Source: Basidiobolus meristosporus CBS 931.73 (Eukaryota; Basidiobolomycota; Basidiobolomycetes; Basidiobolales; Basidiobolaceae). From it: DNA of 64,000 bases. Location of the stretch: positions 1 through 64,000 of the forward strand of contig MCFE01000107.1 of assembly GCA_002104905.1 (NCBI GenBank). Direction: 5' to 3'. The notes under the pieces are model-generated. The model was given only the letters and a program-made list of their open reading frames with translations. It made no database searches and was not told the origin of the DNA. Numbering within the stretch: position 1 is the stretch's first letter; every line of letters starts with the position of its first letter. This document shows positions 1 through 11,050 of this stretch, one piece after another. The position numbers and the translations under genes are program-made.

Positions 1-1401
1 CTGCAGAAAGGTGTTTGAGCTTCTGCTTGCTCAGGAGCTCTACTCTGACTCCCTCAAGTTTCATCCTGCACAGTTTGGCTTTGTTCCTGGCCTCTCATTG
101 GAATATGCAGTCATATCTAGCCAAGATCACTCTCTCCAGTGCAAGTATCCCTCTGTTCTATTTGATATTACTAAGGCCTTTGATTCAGTTGACAGAAATC
201 TGCTTTGGTCCAAGTTGCAATGCTTCTCCAGTACCTCTCTCACCCTCCTTGTCAGGTCTCTGTTTCTGGATCCACAAGCAAGAATTCTGCACCCAAGTGA
301 GCAATCAGCTGTGTTCTCAGTTCCTAATGGAGTGGTTCAAGGCTCTGTGCTTGGTCCTATACTGTTTGCCATCTTCCTGAATGATTTCCCAAGACTCTCA
401 GCTGACTGCCTGGTTACTCTCTTTGCTGATGACATCAGAATATCCTCCTCCAATGTGCAACAAGACTCCCAGACCATCCACCAGTATCTGCAGAAGAATA
501 ATCTCCAGCTTTCCATTGCAAAGCAGTACCTTTGGGCTCTCCCATCAACTTGGAGAACTCCACTCTACCTGCTCAGGTTTCTGCTACATATCTTGGCTTT
601 CCTTTCCTTCCTACTGGACTAGACTCTGGAGCACACCTGAAGAAGAGAATTATCCTGGCAAGACAGGCACTCCACAAGCTACTGGCTGTTACTCCTCCTA
701 CAACTTCAGCTCCCAGCTGCCTCCTTCTACTCAAGCAGTTTGTCTTCCCTGTCCTGGAATTTGGCTTACCACTTCTCTCTCTTACTTCTAGAGACTGCAC
801 TAAGCTTGACAAGTTTGCAGTATGGTGCATTACCTCCTTGGTGCCTCATTTGCCTGAATGCCCCATACAGACATGCTATTCTTGGTGCTTTTGGGTTTAT
901 GCCCTATAAGATCAGACTTCTCTACCTTAGAACCAGATTATACCTCAGACTTCACAACTGCAACAACCCACTGATTAAGGCCTGGAAGAGAACACACCAC
1001 ACCACACCTGGCTCCTGCTGGAGAACTATACTTGGAGATCCTGAAGTCAAGAAGTTTGCTCACTATATTCTGCAGTCAGAAAAACCCAAGCTGGCCTACC
1101 TGAAGTACTTGACAGACCTTTGGCAGCAATATCTGCAGCAGCACACTCCCTTTATGATGAATATCAATCCTTATCACATTCCCCTCATTAATGTTGTTCA
1201 CAAGTCATTCTTACCTCTCTTGCTACCCCCCTTCCCACTGAACAGTGTCTTGAGCACTGAAGAACTATCATCACTTCTTATTAACTTACCTACTAATTCC
1301 CCTCAGCTACACACTCTTGTATCAAAGCTACAACAGTAGCGCTGGCTTCTTTAGTTTCAACTGAAATAAAGATTTCACCTGTTGGTGACTGTCTCCCCCC
1401 T
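1..1401 (+). mobile_element. LINE (non-LTR retrotransposon), 5'-truncated, copy A
   Basis: This is the 3' half of a non-LTR retrotransposon that continues off the left edge. It contains a reverse transcriptase reading frame followed by a short 3' untranslated tail with AATAAAGATTTCACC and a C-rich end (CCCCCCTAA near 1394-1402). The last ~500 bp recur at 24285-24785, and the final ~60 bp recur in the SINE at 17848-18396. The 3' end abuts copy 1 of the kelch-SNF2 repeat, whose left portion is missing at this junction. Confidence 0.85.
11..1339 (+). pseudogene. LINE reverse transcriptase, partial and frameshifted
   Basis: The frame encodes the palm of a LINE-type reverse transcriptase, which copies the element RNA at a nicked target. 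Motif A is visible as DITKAFDSVD (about residue 52), motif B as VVQGSVLGPILFAIFLNDF (about 108) and the catalytic motif C as LFADDIRIS (about 137). The typical post-RT block follows in another frame (ATYLGFPFLPTGLDSG at about 586-633). The reading moves from frame 2 to frame 1 near 525-540 and back to frame 2 near 830-900, so at least two indels have destroyed it. The endonuclease and ORF1 would lie left of the window. The C-terminal part (LLYLRTRLYLR) is shared with copy B. This is a dead copy. The clade is not assigned. Confidence 0.85.
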
Positions 1402-1439
1402 AAGTGGCATACTTGATTCCTGTACATTGCAACCCATAT

Positions 1440-4336
1440 TTACTCCTCATCTGTCGTCTCATCACCTCCTCTTCATCTTTGTGCATCAGAAATCCACTGC
1501 CTTGCGCTTCATGTAATGCTCAAGTACCAATCATCTTGCTCTTGAAGTTGTAATGAAATTGGTACTTTGGATGCTTCATCTACCAACGTATGCGTAATCT
1601 GGCCAAATAAGCCAATCTTACAAGTTTGACTGTCAATTACACCCTGAGCTTCAATGGAATCTTGCATGACTAACTGGTAACTAGAAACATTATTTGGTTG
1701 ATTCACCCTCCAAACTCTGGCCTTTCGCTTGGATTTCTACATAGGGATTCCACCAATTGTCGGCAATGATCACCGCCAATGCCATCTGCAAATTTAATCC
1801 AAATGCGCCACATTTGATGTTGATCAGTAACACACAAATCTGTGCCCTCCGGAACTGGCAATGCAAATGTTTCTATACTGCTCTTTTCGTATCCAAACTG
1901 GGGTGGAACCGGTAATCTTCAGATGTTCAATGCTCTGCTCCCTCAAATGGTAAGCCACTATGTCAAGCATCAGATTAAACCCAGAAAAAATAATAACACA
2001 TGCGTGCTCCTTATTTTCTTGGATTTCAAGCAGGATTTCCATGATTTTCCAAGTTTTGCCACTATGCTCTGTTCACAGTGTTGTTGGTTACACCAGTGAG
2101 GAAATCTTGGATGAATACCCTGTTGGAGTCCTCTAATGCAAGCCCTCTTTGGGCAATTGTAGGGGCGTCTTTGGTGTGTATGGCAGTTGGTGCAGAAGTA
2201 GATGGAACGTTGGATGAGCTGTCAACCTCTTCGCTATTAATCTCTTGAAGCTGCTCCTCAACCTCAACCGCAACCGCCTCAAGATCCTCATCAATCTCAG
2301 GTAGAAAATCATCCTCACTCATCTCAACATCTTGGACAATGCTAGCATCAGCCGCTTTTTTCAGTCGATTCCTCTTCCTGCTCCAGGTATACATATATGG
2401 ATGGCATGAGTACAGACGCAGATAGGTATTTGCACCCATCCAACCAACTTCCTCTGGAAGACTTGACTGCAGTTGTTTGTACTCCTGCAGCTCCTCCGGC
2501 AAGAATTGGCACAAGACAATCTGCTCTTGAATACTAGGCATGGATACTGCGCGTTCTCCAAATATTTGCAACTCTGGAACGCGTCTCAATATTAATGGGC
2601 CAAGTCTTTCTACAACCCATTCAACTAGCCTGTTTGCATTGGCCTCCTCAAGTAGGAGTCAATGGAAATCCTTTGGAATGCCTTCCCATAGATTGAATAA
2701 TGTGAAATATGAATAAAGATCCATAATCTCATTTTGGAATGGGGTGGCAGTGACAAGTATCAAGGATTCTCCATCAATTTTACTCACTGGTTTAAGCTAC
2801 CGCCTTCGTAGTTCTTAAGTGTATCTGCCTCATCGGCCACTATTTGGCCAAATTTCACATTCCATATAGGCAAATCAGGGTTCCTTGCTTCAACACATAG
2901 TGTGTGGTAGGTGGTGAGCACAATCCTCTTAGGTCTCCATATCTGACTTCTTGATAGCTTGGAATTTTCCATGAAATACATGAAGCTCTTCATTGGATAT
3001 CCTTGTTTTTGTCTTTATCTCCATCACCCAATTGAGAAGTATTCCAAGCGTGACAACAATAAGATTTGGCCTTTGCTCAGGTGTCTCCAATATGAGACTT
3101 AATATCTGCAATGTCTTTCCAAGTCCCATGGAATCGGCAAGCAATGCTCCTTTATGGATGGCCTCTGTATACATCAGCCATTGTACGCCAAATGCTTGAT
3201 GGTTCTTAAGTGGGACAGTAAGACCATGGGCACTATGCCGCAAGATATTTTCAGTCTCAGCACTTCCTTTGCCTTCCCTCTCGTGCCGCTGAGAGATTGC
3301 TGCCAATTCATTAAGAATGCGCCCTAGTAGCTGCTTTGTACTCATTTCTTCCTGACTTGGATTGGGAGGGTAAATCCAGATCTGATTATCAACATCATAG
3401 GTGAATGTAACATTTGCATTGTTGATGTATTGGATTTGGTTGCCATACTCGTTTACCACAGCAATAAAGTTTTCTCCAAGCTCCTGTATTGCTGAGTGTA
3501 CATATTGTCTTTCCCAATCACCAGTTCGCAATTTTAAACAGTAGAACTTGTTTAAAAAACTCCCATTTGGTTGGGTATAAGGTGGTTCCAATGGTGTAGG
3601 ATAGCCGCCCAGCAAGAATAAGCAATCAAATGCGTACGTAAGAACTGCCCAACCTCTTGCTGAAGGCATATTTGCCGGATTATTCAAGAATGGCCTTGTC
3701 TCCAATACTCTGGAGCATCCATTGCCATCTTTGTACGTGATTACCTCCAGCTTGCTCAGTCTTCTATTGATTGTCTCCCCACTCTTGCTTTGTATCGCTT
3801 TTTTCCCCCGTTTTTTGGCACTTTCATGTTGCCCTGAGTATTCTCTACGGCTCAGCTCAAAACCACCATATATGTAGAGATTCTTGTGGTCACTAGCACA
3901 GCAGTTGCCAATTAAAATCACCCCTTTGGCTGCCTCTGTAGTTGATATGTTGTCTGGAGTTGGGAGAACTGTCACTGTGATGTCTTCATCACCGTGTAGA
4001 TCTGCAAGGTGAATCATTTGAACCTTTGAGCTGGGCTCATAGAGTATTCCACGGCCGGATGTTTCTTCAGCTCTACGCTCATCATAAGGCGGGGATATTT
4101 TGCTGTCTTGAAAGTGCTCAACAGAATACCCTCCATATAATAGCAAGTATCTCATAGACAGGGTAATGGTCATCAAGCAATAGCTGCGTTTTGTTACACC
4201 TGCCACCGTTGCCAGGTAAACGCCAAAATTTTTCCGAATGCTCCTTGTAACTGCTGGCTTCTAATGCCATTGGGATAGGGATACAACAACTGCTGCGTGA
4301 TTTATGTGACGGTGAATACTTGATAATACACCACAA
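1440..4336 (-). pseudogene. Kelch-repeat/SNF2-family helicase-like ATPase, copy 1, frameshifted
   Basis: Read from 4336 downwards, the protein starts MWCIIKYS and has kelch-like blades in its first ~300 residues (YLLLYGGYS, LYIYGGFEL, CLFLLGGYPTP, each followed by a W/E strand). It then enters an SNF2 ATPase: motif I LADSMGLGKTLQ, motif II VADEADTL (DEAD in place of the usual DEAH), motif III LVTATPFQNEIMDLY, then a helicase C lobe with VIIFSGFNLMLDIVAYHL and a QAK.RVWRVNQ-like motif VI. SNF2 ATPases translocate on DNA and remodel DNA-protein complexes. Frames break near 4200, 2930-2990, 2780, 2050 and 1730, so this copy cannot make the full ~950-residue protein. Kelch joined directly to SNF2 is not an architecture I know. 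Confidence 0.75.
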
Positions 4337-4461
4337 CTTGAAAGCTCTTAAGTACTACATACTTTACATATATTAGTCTGTAAATTGTCAATCTTATCAG
4401 TTCAACTTATTACTTGTCAATTCATTGATTTGGGATGGTGGAAATTCTTTATTTACTCAAG

Positions 4462-5248
4462 TTAGCCAGAGGATGGTGGTGGTGATGGGGGCACAGATAG
4501 TGATGATGGGGGAAGTGATAGCAATGAATCAACCTGTGGTATTTTTAAGATGACAATATGACTTGGTCTCTCCGCCTCCATTACAGTTTCTGGTTGGCCT
4601 ATAGTATCCCCACTCTGCTTCTCCACGTCTTCTTTGCACACTTCCATATCAACCTGCTGTGGGGGCCATTCTCATTGTTGTGGAGGATTCTGCTCTTGTC
4701 TCTTGGCTTGTGGTAGGTTCAAGGGAGGAAGTAGTATCCCCTCCAATACTGTTGCTCGCAAGTACACCTGGGTTGGAAGATGCACCCTGCTCATTGCTTG
4801 CCCTGATGCAGGCAAACTTTTCCACCATTTGTGCCACTAATGCCTCAGTAGAATGGTGGAAACTGAAATCAATCTGGGCTTGAAGTCCAGCAATATCCCG
4901 ATTTAGCTTTACAATATCACCCCTCCTCTGTTTAATCTCCTGGCACATACGTCGCAATATCTCATGGTGCAATGTTGTCCTATATTCCGGAAGCTCTTGT
5001 CAAACCTCTGACAATGCTTGGGAAACTTGGTTGACCGGCCGCCTGGTAGTGACTACAGCAACTTGCTCAGCATCATCCACGTTTGCTGCAACACCTCCTT
5101 CACGCTCCTCTTGGATTTGGCCACTTCCTTGCCCTCTTCCTCTTCCGCGCCCGGTTCCGCGTCCTCTTCCACGTCCTTGTCCCCTTCCTTGCTCTCTTTG
5201 TACTCTACCTTCACTCCTGGCATCTACCCGGCTACTGCCTGCTTCCAT
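4462..5248 (-). pseudogene. RG-rich coiled-coil protein of the kelch-SNF2 element, copy 1
   Basis: The frame starts at 5248 with an Arg-Gly/Gln-rich low-complexity stretch (GRGQGRGRGRGTGRGRGRG), which resembles RGG-box RNA/DNA-binding tails. A predicted helical region follows (MHHEILRRMCQEIKQRRGD), then an acidic, Ser/Thr/Pro-rich C terminus ending in PPSPPPSSG. A TGA at 5000-5002 (read on minus) splits it where copy 2 reads CGA, and an indel near 4655 shifts the end. A Gag-like or nucleic-acid chaperone role is only a guess from composition. It sits directly upstream of the kelch-SNF2 gene in the same orientation, about 130 bp away. Confidence 0.6.
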
Positions 5249-5480
5249 GCTTCTTGTTTTTTATGAAGGATTATGTCTACTTTCTCCACTTTTATACTCA
5301 TTTGGATGATGTCGGTGGCCCATTCATCATATCTTTCCTTTGAGGTTACTGAGCTTCTTGCTCCTACGTAACATCCATCTAGCCAGTATTTGAATCATTT
5401 GATGTACACATAAGTTAACTTTATTCTGTTCTTATTAACACCCTTTTATTTTATTAAAATGCAAAACTACATTGGCAAAA

Positions 5481-5942
5481 TTATTTGGTTTCTGTAATTG
5501 TCAATTCTTGTTCCGTCTCTTGGCTGTGCGACTGTTTCTCTACCTGATCTAAGAAGTGATGCAATTGACTATCACTTAATTTATCAGTCTCTGCCTGATT
5601 CTCCTTCATACGCTTATAATCCAAATAAGCCACTTGGAGTACTTTATAGTGAGGCAAAGAAGAACTAAGCTGAAGTTTGTTTTGGAACTGCTCAATCGCA
5701 TTGGTTTGTTTTCTCCTCAGGACAACTGAGTCATCTGCCAATTTTTTCCAAGTTTTCTCCAGGTATTTGGGACTTCCAAAGGTACCACTACCAGAACTGG
5801 TAATTGTACTGCTCTTCTCGCCGCAATCTTTGTCTATAATAGACTCTTGGTCTTCCTTTGGAGCGCGAGGACTGCTATGGTAGAGGCAGCTTCCTCTTTT
5901 GGTCTTGATCCCCAAGTAGCGGTCCTTAAGCTTTCCCCTCAT
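5481..5942 (-). CDS. Third protein of the kelch-SNF2 element (153 aa, unknown)
   Basis: This open frame of 153 codons is intact in copy 1 and frameshifted in copy 2. The N-terminal part is basic (MRGKLKDRYLGIKTKRG). The middle is polar, and the second half is predicted mostly helical and charged (VLRRKQTNAIEQFQNKL, YLDYKRMKENQAETDKL), ending in a Glu/Thr-rich tail. There is no signal peptide and no membrane segment, and I recognise no domain. It is the first of three same-strand genes in the repeat, about 230 bp upstream of the RG-rich gene. It may be a DNA-binding or structural subunit of the element, but nothing in the sequence proves this. Confidence 0.5.
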   Translation of the reverse strand: MRGKLKDRYLGIKTKRGSCLYHSSPRAPKEDQESIIDKDCGEKSSTITSSGSGTFGSPKYLEKTWKKLADDSVVLRRKQTNAIEQFQNKLQLSSSLPHYKVLQVAYLDYKRMKENQAETDKLSDSQLHHFLDQVEKQSHSQETEQELTITETK

Positions 5943-6405
5943 GACTTGTTTATTGTCCGTGTTGGTACTCTACTTGGTGGAGTGTCAGTGAGTGCTGTTT
6001 AACTACTAGTTGTTCTCTTCTGTCCTGTAGATTTATATTACTTTCATATACACTTACTTCATCACATTTCACTTTTGCCTCTCTTGTGACTGTACTCTGG
6101 TTTCATTCCTCAACAGCTAGACAAAACCAAGGCCACCGCATATTGGGTGCAGTGGTTTAGTGATCAAAGAGCAAGCTATTGATGCTAATATTGATTTTGA
6201 GCATATTGTCTAGGAATATCTTGGAACCAACTAGAGTAAATAGCTACTCAATAATTCACATAGTACCACTATTTGCACATCAATACTTGCTAACAACAAA
6301 GCAATGCTTTTCTATGATGTTCCATTCCCACACGGCTGTTTGTTGATAGTCCGTACAATACACAAGTGAGCGTTTAAAGTAAGCATCCACACTACTTTCT
6401 GGGGG

Positions 6406-7005
6406 TATGGTTACCGCGCACTATAAAAGTGTGTTAGGGACTCATGTAAAACTATCATGATGAAAAATAAAAGCACTTTAATACCGCGTGGCTGATGATT
6501 GATGACTCCCGCTAGACACAAGTAAATGTAGCAAGTGGGTATCCTTAAAACCTGTTGGGGTATGGTTACCACGCACTATGAAAGTGTGTTAAGGACTCAT
6601 GTAAAACTATCATGATGAAAAATAAAAGCACTTTATTACCGCGCGGCTGATGATTGATGACTCCCGCTAGACACAAGTAAATGTAGCAAGTGGGTATCCT
6701 TAAAACCTGTTGGGGTATGGTTACCGCGCACTATGAAAGTGCGTTAGGGATTCATACAAAACTAGCATGATGAAAAATAAAAGCATTTCAGTATTGCGCG
6801 GCTGATGATTGATGGCTCCCACTAGACACAAGTAGACGTAGCTAGTGGACATCCTTAAAACCTGTTGGGGTATGGCTACTGCGTACTTTCAAAGTGCGTT
6901 AGGAACTCATGTAAAACTATCATGATGAAAAATAAAAGCACTTTTGTACCACGTGGCTAAGTTTTACAATTCCCGCGGGATACATGTGCGCATAGAACAT
7001 AAGTA
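6406..7005. repeat. 155-bp tandem repeat array, 4 units (copy 1)
   Basis: Units begin at about 6406, 6561, 6716 and 6871, a strict 155-bp period. Each contains TATGGTTACCGCGCACT, a small hairpin (CGCACT-loop-AGTGCG), the block CATGATGAAAAATAAAAGCA and CCGCGCGGCTGATGATTGAT. Copy 2 has five units. Several CpG in copy 2 read TpG or CpA here (for example GTGTGTTAGG against GTGCGTTAGG). Confidence 0.9.
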
Positions 7006-7474
7006 GTAGTTGCAATGGTGTCAAATAAAGTTTCTATTATAGCCATAATATATATTGAACTTTGGGATACACTGTATATTTGGTAAAAGCAATTGGGTTA
7101 CAGAAAATTTGTATTGGCCATGAATTTTTTTATCATATTAGGGCCGTGCAATTTATGGTGCCCAAAGCTTATCAAAATATGGGATTGTGGTCAGATTGGG
7201 ATGAATCCCATTAATTATTAGATATACATTAAAAATAAGAATTTATTAATTAAATAGTCATCAAGACTTATACAGAGCATATGGACAGTATAGGGAGACA
7301 AATATTGGCCCAGACATGCCCACTATATGAGCAGACAATGTGCCAATTGTAGGGTAAAAATATTTATGGTTAGGGTGATAAGGGTTAGGAGGAGGAATTC
7401 TAACCCTAAGGGACCAGAACCAAGAATGAGAGAAAAGTAATCCAAAGGGAATTTAAAGAGTATGGGAGCAGTAT

Positions 7475-7531
7475 GGGGGATTGCATCCCCCAAACCCCCT
7501 GCTTTTTTATTCTCTAGGGGACTGCGTCCCC
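7475..7531. repeat. Paired GC hairpins near the right end (copy 1)
   Basis: Two perfect hairpins with TGC loops lie about 60-115 bp inside the right end: 7475-7491 (GGGGGAT/ATCCCCC) and 7517-7531 (GGGGAC/GTCCCC). Each is followed by CCA(A/G)ACCCCCTGC. The same pair occurs at 17731-17787, so it is part of the element. Confidence 0.8.
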
Positions 7532-7589
7532 CAGACCCCCTGCTCTTCTAACCTTTTCCTAGCCCTTACTATAACACCTACACCCTAAC

Positions 7590-10027
7590 CCACTAAAGCT
7601 TTCTGCAAAGTCATCAATAGACGGAGGTACTGCGGCATCTCTGATAGTGACAGCATTTGCAGGTTGCATGTCTTGAATGAATTGGAGCTTCCCATTCTTC
7701 TTTTTGGTCACAAACCATCTGTTAGCATAAGGTCCATGGCAAGGTTCTAGGATACCAGCTTCAATCTTCTTCTTAAGTAGGTCATGCACATCAGCTTGGA
7801 GTCCTCTAGGTAGTGGGTAAGGCTTAAATGACCAGGGTGTGTGGGGCACTGTATGAATCTTGATAGGTTTTTCAACCAATGTCTTTAAGAGTCCCATCTC
7901 CTTGTCATTATATGAGAAAACCTTATCATGCCTTATCAGGGTTTCTTCAAATAGTAAGATCTCCTCCGGTGTTAGGTCTCCATCACCAATGATCAGTTGC
8001 TTAAGTCTCTGAGGTGTAAGTTGTATATCTTCTTGTGTTCCTTCTGGTGGTCTGATGTAGTCAGCAGGTTGAGATCCATCAGTTAAAGGTGTAAGTGATG
8101 GTCTAATCTTCTGTTCTACTGTCTTGTATTTTGTGCAAACCATAGCTGTCTGCTCCTGTATACCTAATGAGCAGCTCCAACTGTTGGGGTGTATATTGTC
8201 AGGCTCCTCATCTTCTTCTATAAAAAGTTGTGTCTTCTGGCAGGCGGTATGTGTCCTCTTATTGTTGGGTGTTACCCCACAGAATGTTGACTGTAGTCCT
8301 GGGTTGGATCCTTGTATATTGTACCACACTGACCCATCAGAATAGTTGGTAGTTGTAGCCTTAGTACTGGTCTCCCATGGTCTGCCTAACAGAAGGTCAA
8401 AGTTTGCCTTCTGGCAGATAAAGAGGGGAAGCCAGACCTTGATTCCTTGTACCTCAATAGGGAACTTGTGCACTACACCATAGAGTGGACTAGATCCTGA
8501 GTTTGCATCAGTCATGTTCCATCCAATATCTCTATCAACAGGCAGTAGCTCCTTGCTTCTAAGCATCTTCCAGAAGTCTAGCGGCATAACACAAATCTCC
8601 AAACCACTGTCAATATGGCAGTCAACAGGGTCATCATAAATATACCCTTTTACCACAGCAGTTGCAACTGAGTAAAAGGTCTTATATTTGGTAGCGTTGT
8701 CATCCTTTTTGTGGTCTTCATGGTTTGTCTGGATTATATGGGTGCCCATATGTTCAACAGCTTGTCTTCTTGTTCTAAGCTTCTCATCAAAGGTCTTCCT
8801 AACAGATTGTGATACACTCATGATTTCTCCAACTGACAGAGTGAGGTTCTGCTTCAAGAGTTTCTCAGTAATCAATTGGGGGCTTGAGTAGCTTGCTATC
8901 TTTGAGGTCATCTGAAAGTGGGGTAATGGGTCTTGGGTAGGCAGTGTTCCAGGCCTCTTGTCAATAATAACCTCAGGCTCTTCAAATTGTGGTCTTCTAA
9001 GGATGGGTTTGACAGGTTCTTCAGGAAGGTGTCTCTTAGTAGCAAAGGTGTCTACTTTGTATTTTCTGTTGTCAGGGCTGTTTGGACTCACTTTATGAGT
9101 CTCAATAGGGGCATCAACAGTAATCTTTCTAGTTGCTGAGTCAGACTTCTGGAAAAGGGCTCTCATTCCGCCTCTCCGGAAATTAGTGGGAATCCTTTTT
9201 CCTTCCTTATCAGCAAGCATTCCATCAGCATCAAACTGTACTGTTCCTTCTCTAAGTAGCTGGCTAAGCTCTGAGCATTCACGTCTGGCATGCTGGGTAG
9301 AGTCACACCAAATGCAGTGTCTAGGCAGAGCTCTTTGGCCCTCAGTAGGTACCTTGGCTGAGCCATTAATCTTGAGGGCTAGCTTTTGTAGCTGTTCAGC
9401 AAGTTGGTCAATTCTGTTGGTAGTGTAGGTCTGATTGTCAGCAACAGCACTCTTTGGCTCCTTAGTTGGCTGGTCTGGCAGATTAGATGTCAGTAGTCTC
9501 ATAAAGGTAGAAGTTTGCTTTGCCTCTAGGAGTACACGTTTCATCTCTGCAAAGCAAGGAATGCCAGACTTGTCATCCTTGGCTGCATGTAGGTCAACTT
9601 TCCTTGCCAATTCCTGGGGAAGCCCTTGTGCAAGGTAAAGTGTCATGGTAAACTCAGTTATTGCCTGGGACTCTAGGAGTGGCTTGGCCATATCTTCATA
9701 TTGTTGAATGAACTCTTCAAGTGGTAACTTGGAGAGTCCCATCCTTCCAAAGTGTCTGAGGTCCTCAATTCCATAGTATATCTGGGGTCTGCCATACTCG
9801 GTCTGTAGGTAGGTCTTCATTAAGGTCCAGTCAGTCAGAGTGTCTCCTTGTCTGAGAAGCTTAGTAGTAATATCATCAGTGCAGTAGTAGGGGAAGTCTT
9901 CAGCCATTTCTTGTTCAGATAGGCTGCACATCTTGCAGAGCTTCTCCCATTTGTATATGAAGCTCTCCACATTCTTTCCATCAAACTGTGGGGCTCCATG
10001 TGAGAGTGGTAATGGCATAGAGTTCAT
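7590..10027 (-). pseudogene. Ty3-type Gag-protease-RT polyprotein, 3'-truncated
   Basis: The polyprotein begins MNSMPLPLSHGAPQFDGKN. The order is a retrotransposon Gag helical domain (about residues 10-190), a zinc knuckle C-IW-C-DSTQ-H-ARRE-C (CX2CX4HX4C, about 240-255), an aspartic protease with the active-site triad DSG in VDCHIDSGLEICVMP (about 480), and the start of reverse transcriptase (PYPLPRGLQADVHDLLKKK, then GPYANRWFVTKKKNGKL). The sequence leaves the RT fold after IDDFAESFSG, and the last nine codons come from the neighbouring repeat. The frame is open over more than 800 codons, so this insertion is younger than the LINE copies, yet it cannot move on its own. Confidence 0.85.
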
Positions 10028-10145
10028 TTTGGGTGGGTAGGTTGGTGTTGTAGTCTTGATAATATTGGTAGTCTTGCTTCAATAAATGGGTAACAGCTCA
10101 AATCTTCAGGTAAATCTTGTTGGGTCCTAGGGAGCTTGTATGAAC

Positions 10146-10163
10146 CCCCCACGTTGGGTGCCA
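10146..10163 (-). other. Primer binding site of Ty3 element A
   Basis: On the minus strand the sequence TGGCACCCAACGTGGGG starts at 10163, 119-136 bases upstream of the Gag start. It begins with the obligatory TGG and matches the 3' end expected of a tRNA-Lys(CUU), with CA in place of the more usual CG at the fifth-sixth position. It marks the boundary between 5' LTR and leader. Confidence 0.7.
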
Positions 10164-11050
10164 AATATGTGGTGGTGTATAAGTCCAGAGGGCAAAATAC
10201 GGCCAACACTTCTCAAGTGTGAATGTGTGTGGGGTGTTCACTGGGTGCGATAACCTCTGGCAAAAGCTTGCTAGGAATACTGGATCTTTTGTCTAATCTA
10301 ATGTGATGGGGGATAAAGCCTCAAGCTTGTCAAGGGAAAACTATTGAACTACAATCCCCAACTTAGTTGGTGTCTTAACAAAAGTTTATAATGGCTTCGA
10401 CGTCCTTTGAGATGACAATGTACTAAAGCTTCCAAAGTCAAAACAACTGTAAACTCCACCAACAGGGACTTGATAAGAATGCAGCTTTGACCAATAGTTA
10501 CAAAGACTGAAAAGTATCTTTGCCTGTACAAGAACAAACTTGGGAAAACAAACAAATATAATAAAATATACCTACTCTGAGTATTCCTCACAAGTAGTGC
10601 CTCCAAGGTCAGTTGGCTGTCAGCGTGGTTTCCTGGGAGTGTTGTCAGGTCTGAGTCAGAAAATAGTGGTAATAGGTAGCGGTGATCTCACTAATCAATA
10701 AGTCGGAATACTGGAAGAGGGATGATTTATTTTAAGGGATAGCCTCCCTTATATACTTTTTTTTACTGCTCAAATTCTTGCTAGAAAACACTTTCCGGAA
10801 GTTTCCAGAAGGTAGTAGACAACCAATCATGTCTTTGTGTACTAAAAATAGCGCAAATTCTTGGTGGATTGTTCCATGAGACATAGTAGCACCTAGCCAA
10901 TCAGGTAGTGGTAGTATGAAACCTCTGTGTCATGTGGTTGCCTCTTATGGTAGTGATATGGGGGGTTATGAAACCAAGATGGTCACGTGACATGGGCACT
11001 GTTGGGGTACTTGCCTTATAAGGTAACTATCTTATCTTGGCATCTTGGCA
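10164..11050 (-). other. Probable 5' LTR of Ty3 element A
   Basis: This non-coding stretch lies directly upstream (minus sense) of the primer binding site. The likely LTR end is CACCACCACA at 10168-10177. Inside, minus-strand TATATAAGG (about 10748-10756) and an AATAAA (about 10730) could be its promoter and polyadenylation signal. Without the partner LTR the outer edge cannot be fixed. Confidence 0.45.

Larger units (their letters stand above)
1404..7590. mobile_element. Kelch-SNF2 repeat element, copy 1 (left end lost)
   Basis: This long direct repeat matches 11508-17847 nearly base for base over more than 6 kb. It carries three minus-strand reading frames (kelch-SNF2, RG-rich coiled coil, small third protein), then about 0.4 kb of AT-rich DNA, four 155-bp tandem repeats, more AT-rich DNA and two GC-rich hairpins. 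Both copies end at the same word (ACACCCTAACC) and then enter unrelated DNA: a broken Ty3 element here, a SINE after copy 2. Shared boundaries and multicopy state argue for a mobile element rather than a segmental duplication. The left side is cut off by the LINE tail. I find no transposase, integrase or Rep domain in it. Confidence 0.7.
7590..10163 (-). mobile_element. Ty3-type LTR retrotransposon A, truncated in RT
   Basis: This minus-strand element carries Gag, protease and the first part of reverse transcriptase, then stops abruptly at 7590 where copy 1 of the kelch-SNF2 repeat begins. A primer binding site is visible at 10163 down to 10146 (TGGCACCCAACGTGGGG on minus). It fits the 3' end of a tRNA-Lys(CUU)-like tRNA. 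The probable 5' LTR lies to its right. The rest of RT, RNase H and integrase are missing. Confidence 0.85.

Noticed and set aside
5018-5343. Overlapping plus-strand frames rich in Pro/Ser/Leu
   Set aside because: They are the complement of the RG-rich low-complexity segment, and the minus frame is shared by both element copies.
6406-7005. CRISPR-like array
   Set aside because: Units of 155 bp are contiguous without spacers and the genome is eukaryotic. It is a tandem repeat.
1404-7590. Helitron or KDZ/Plavaka-type element
   Set aside because: Hairpins near the end recall Helitrons, but no HUH Rep, Pif1-type helicase or transposase domain was seen. An SNF2 ATPase alone is not enough.
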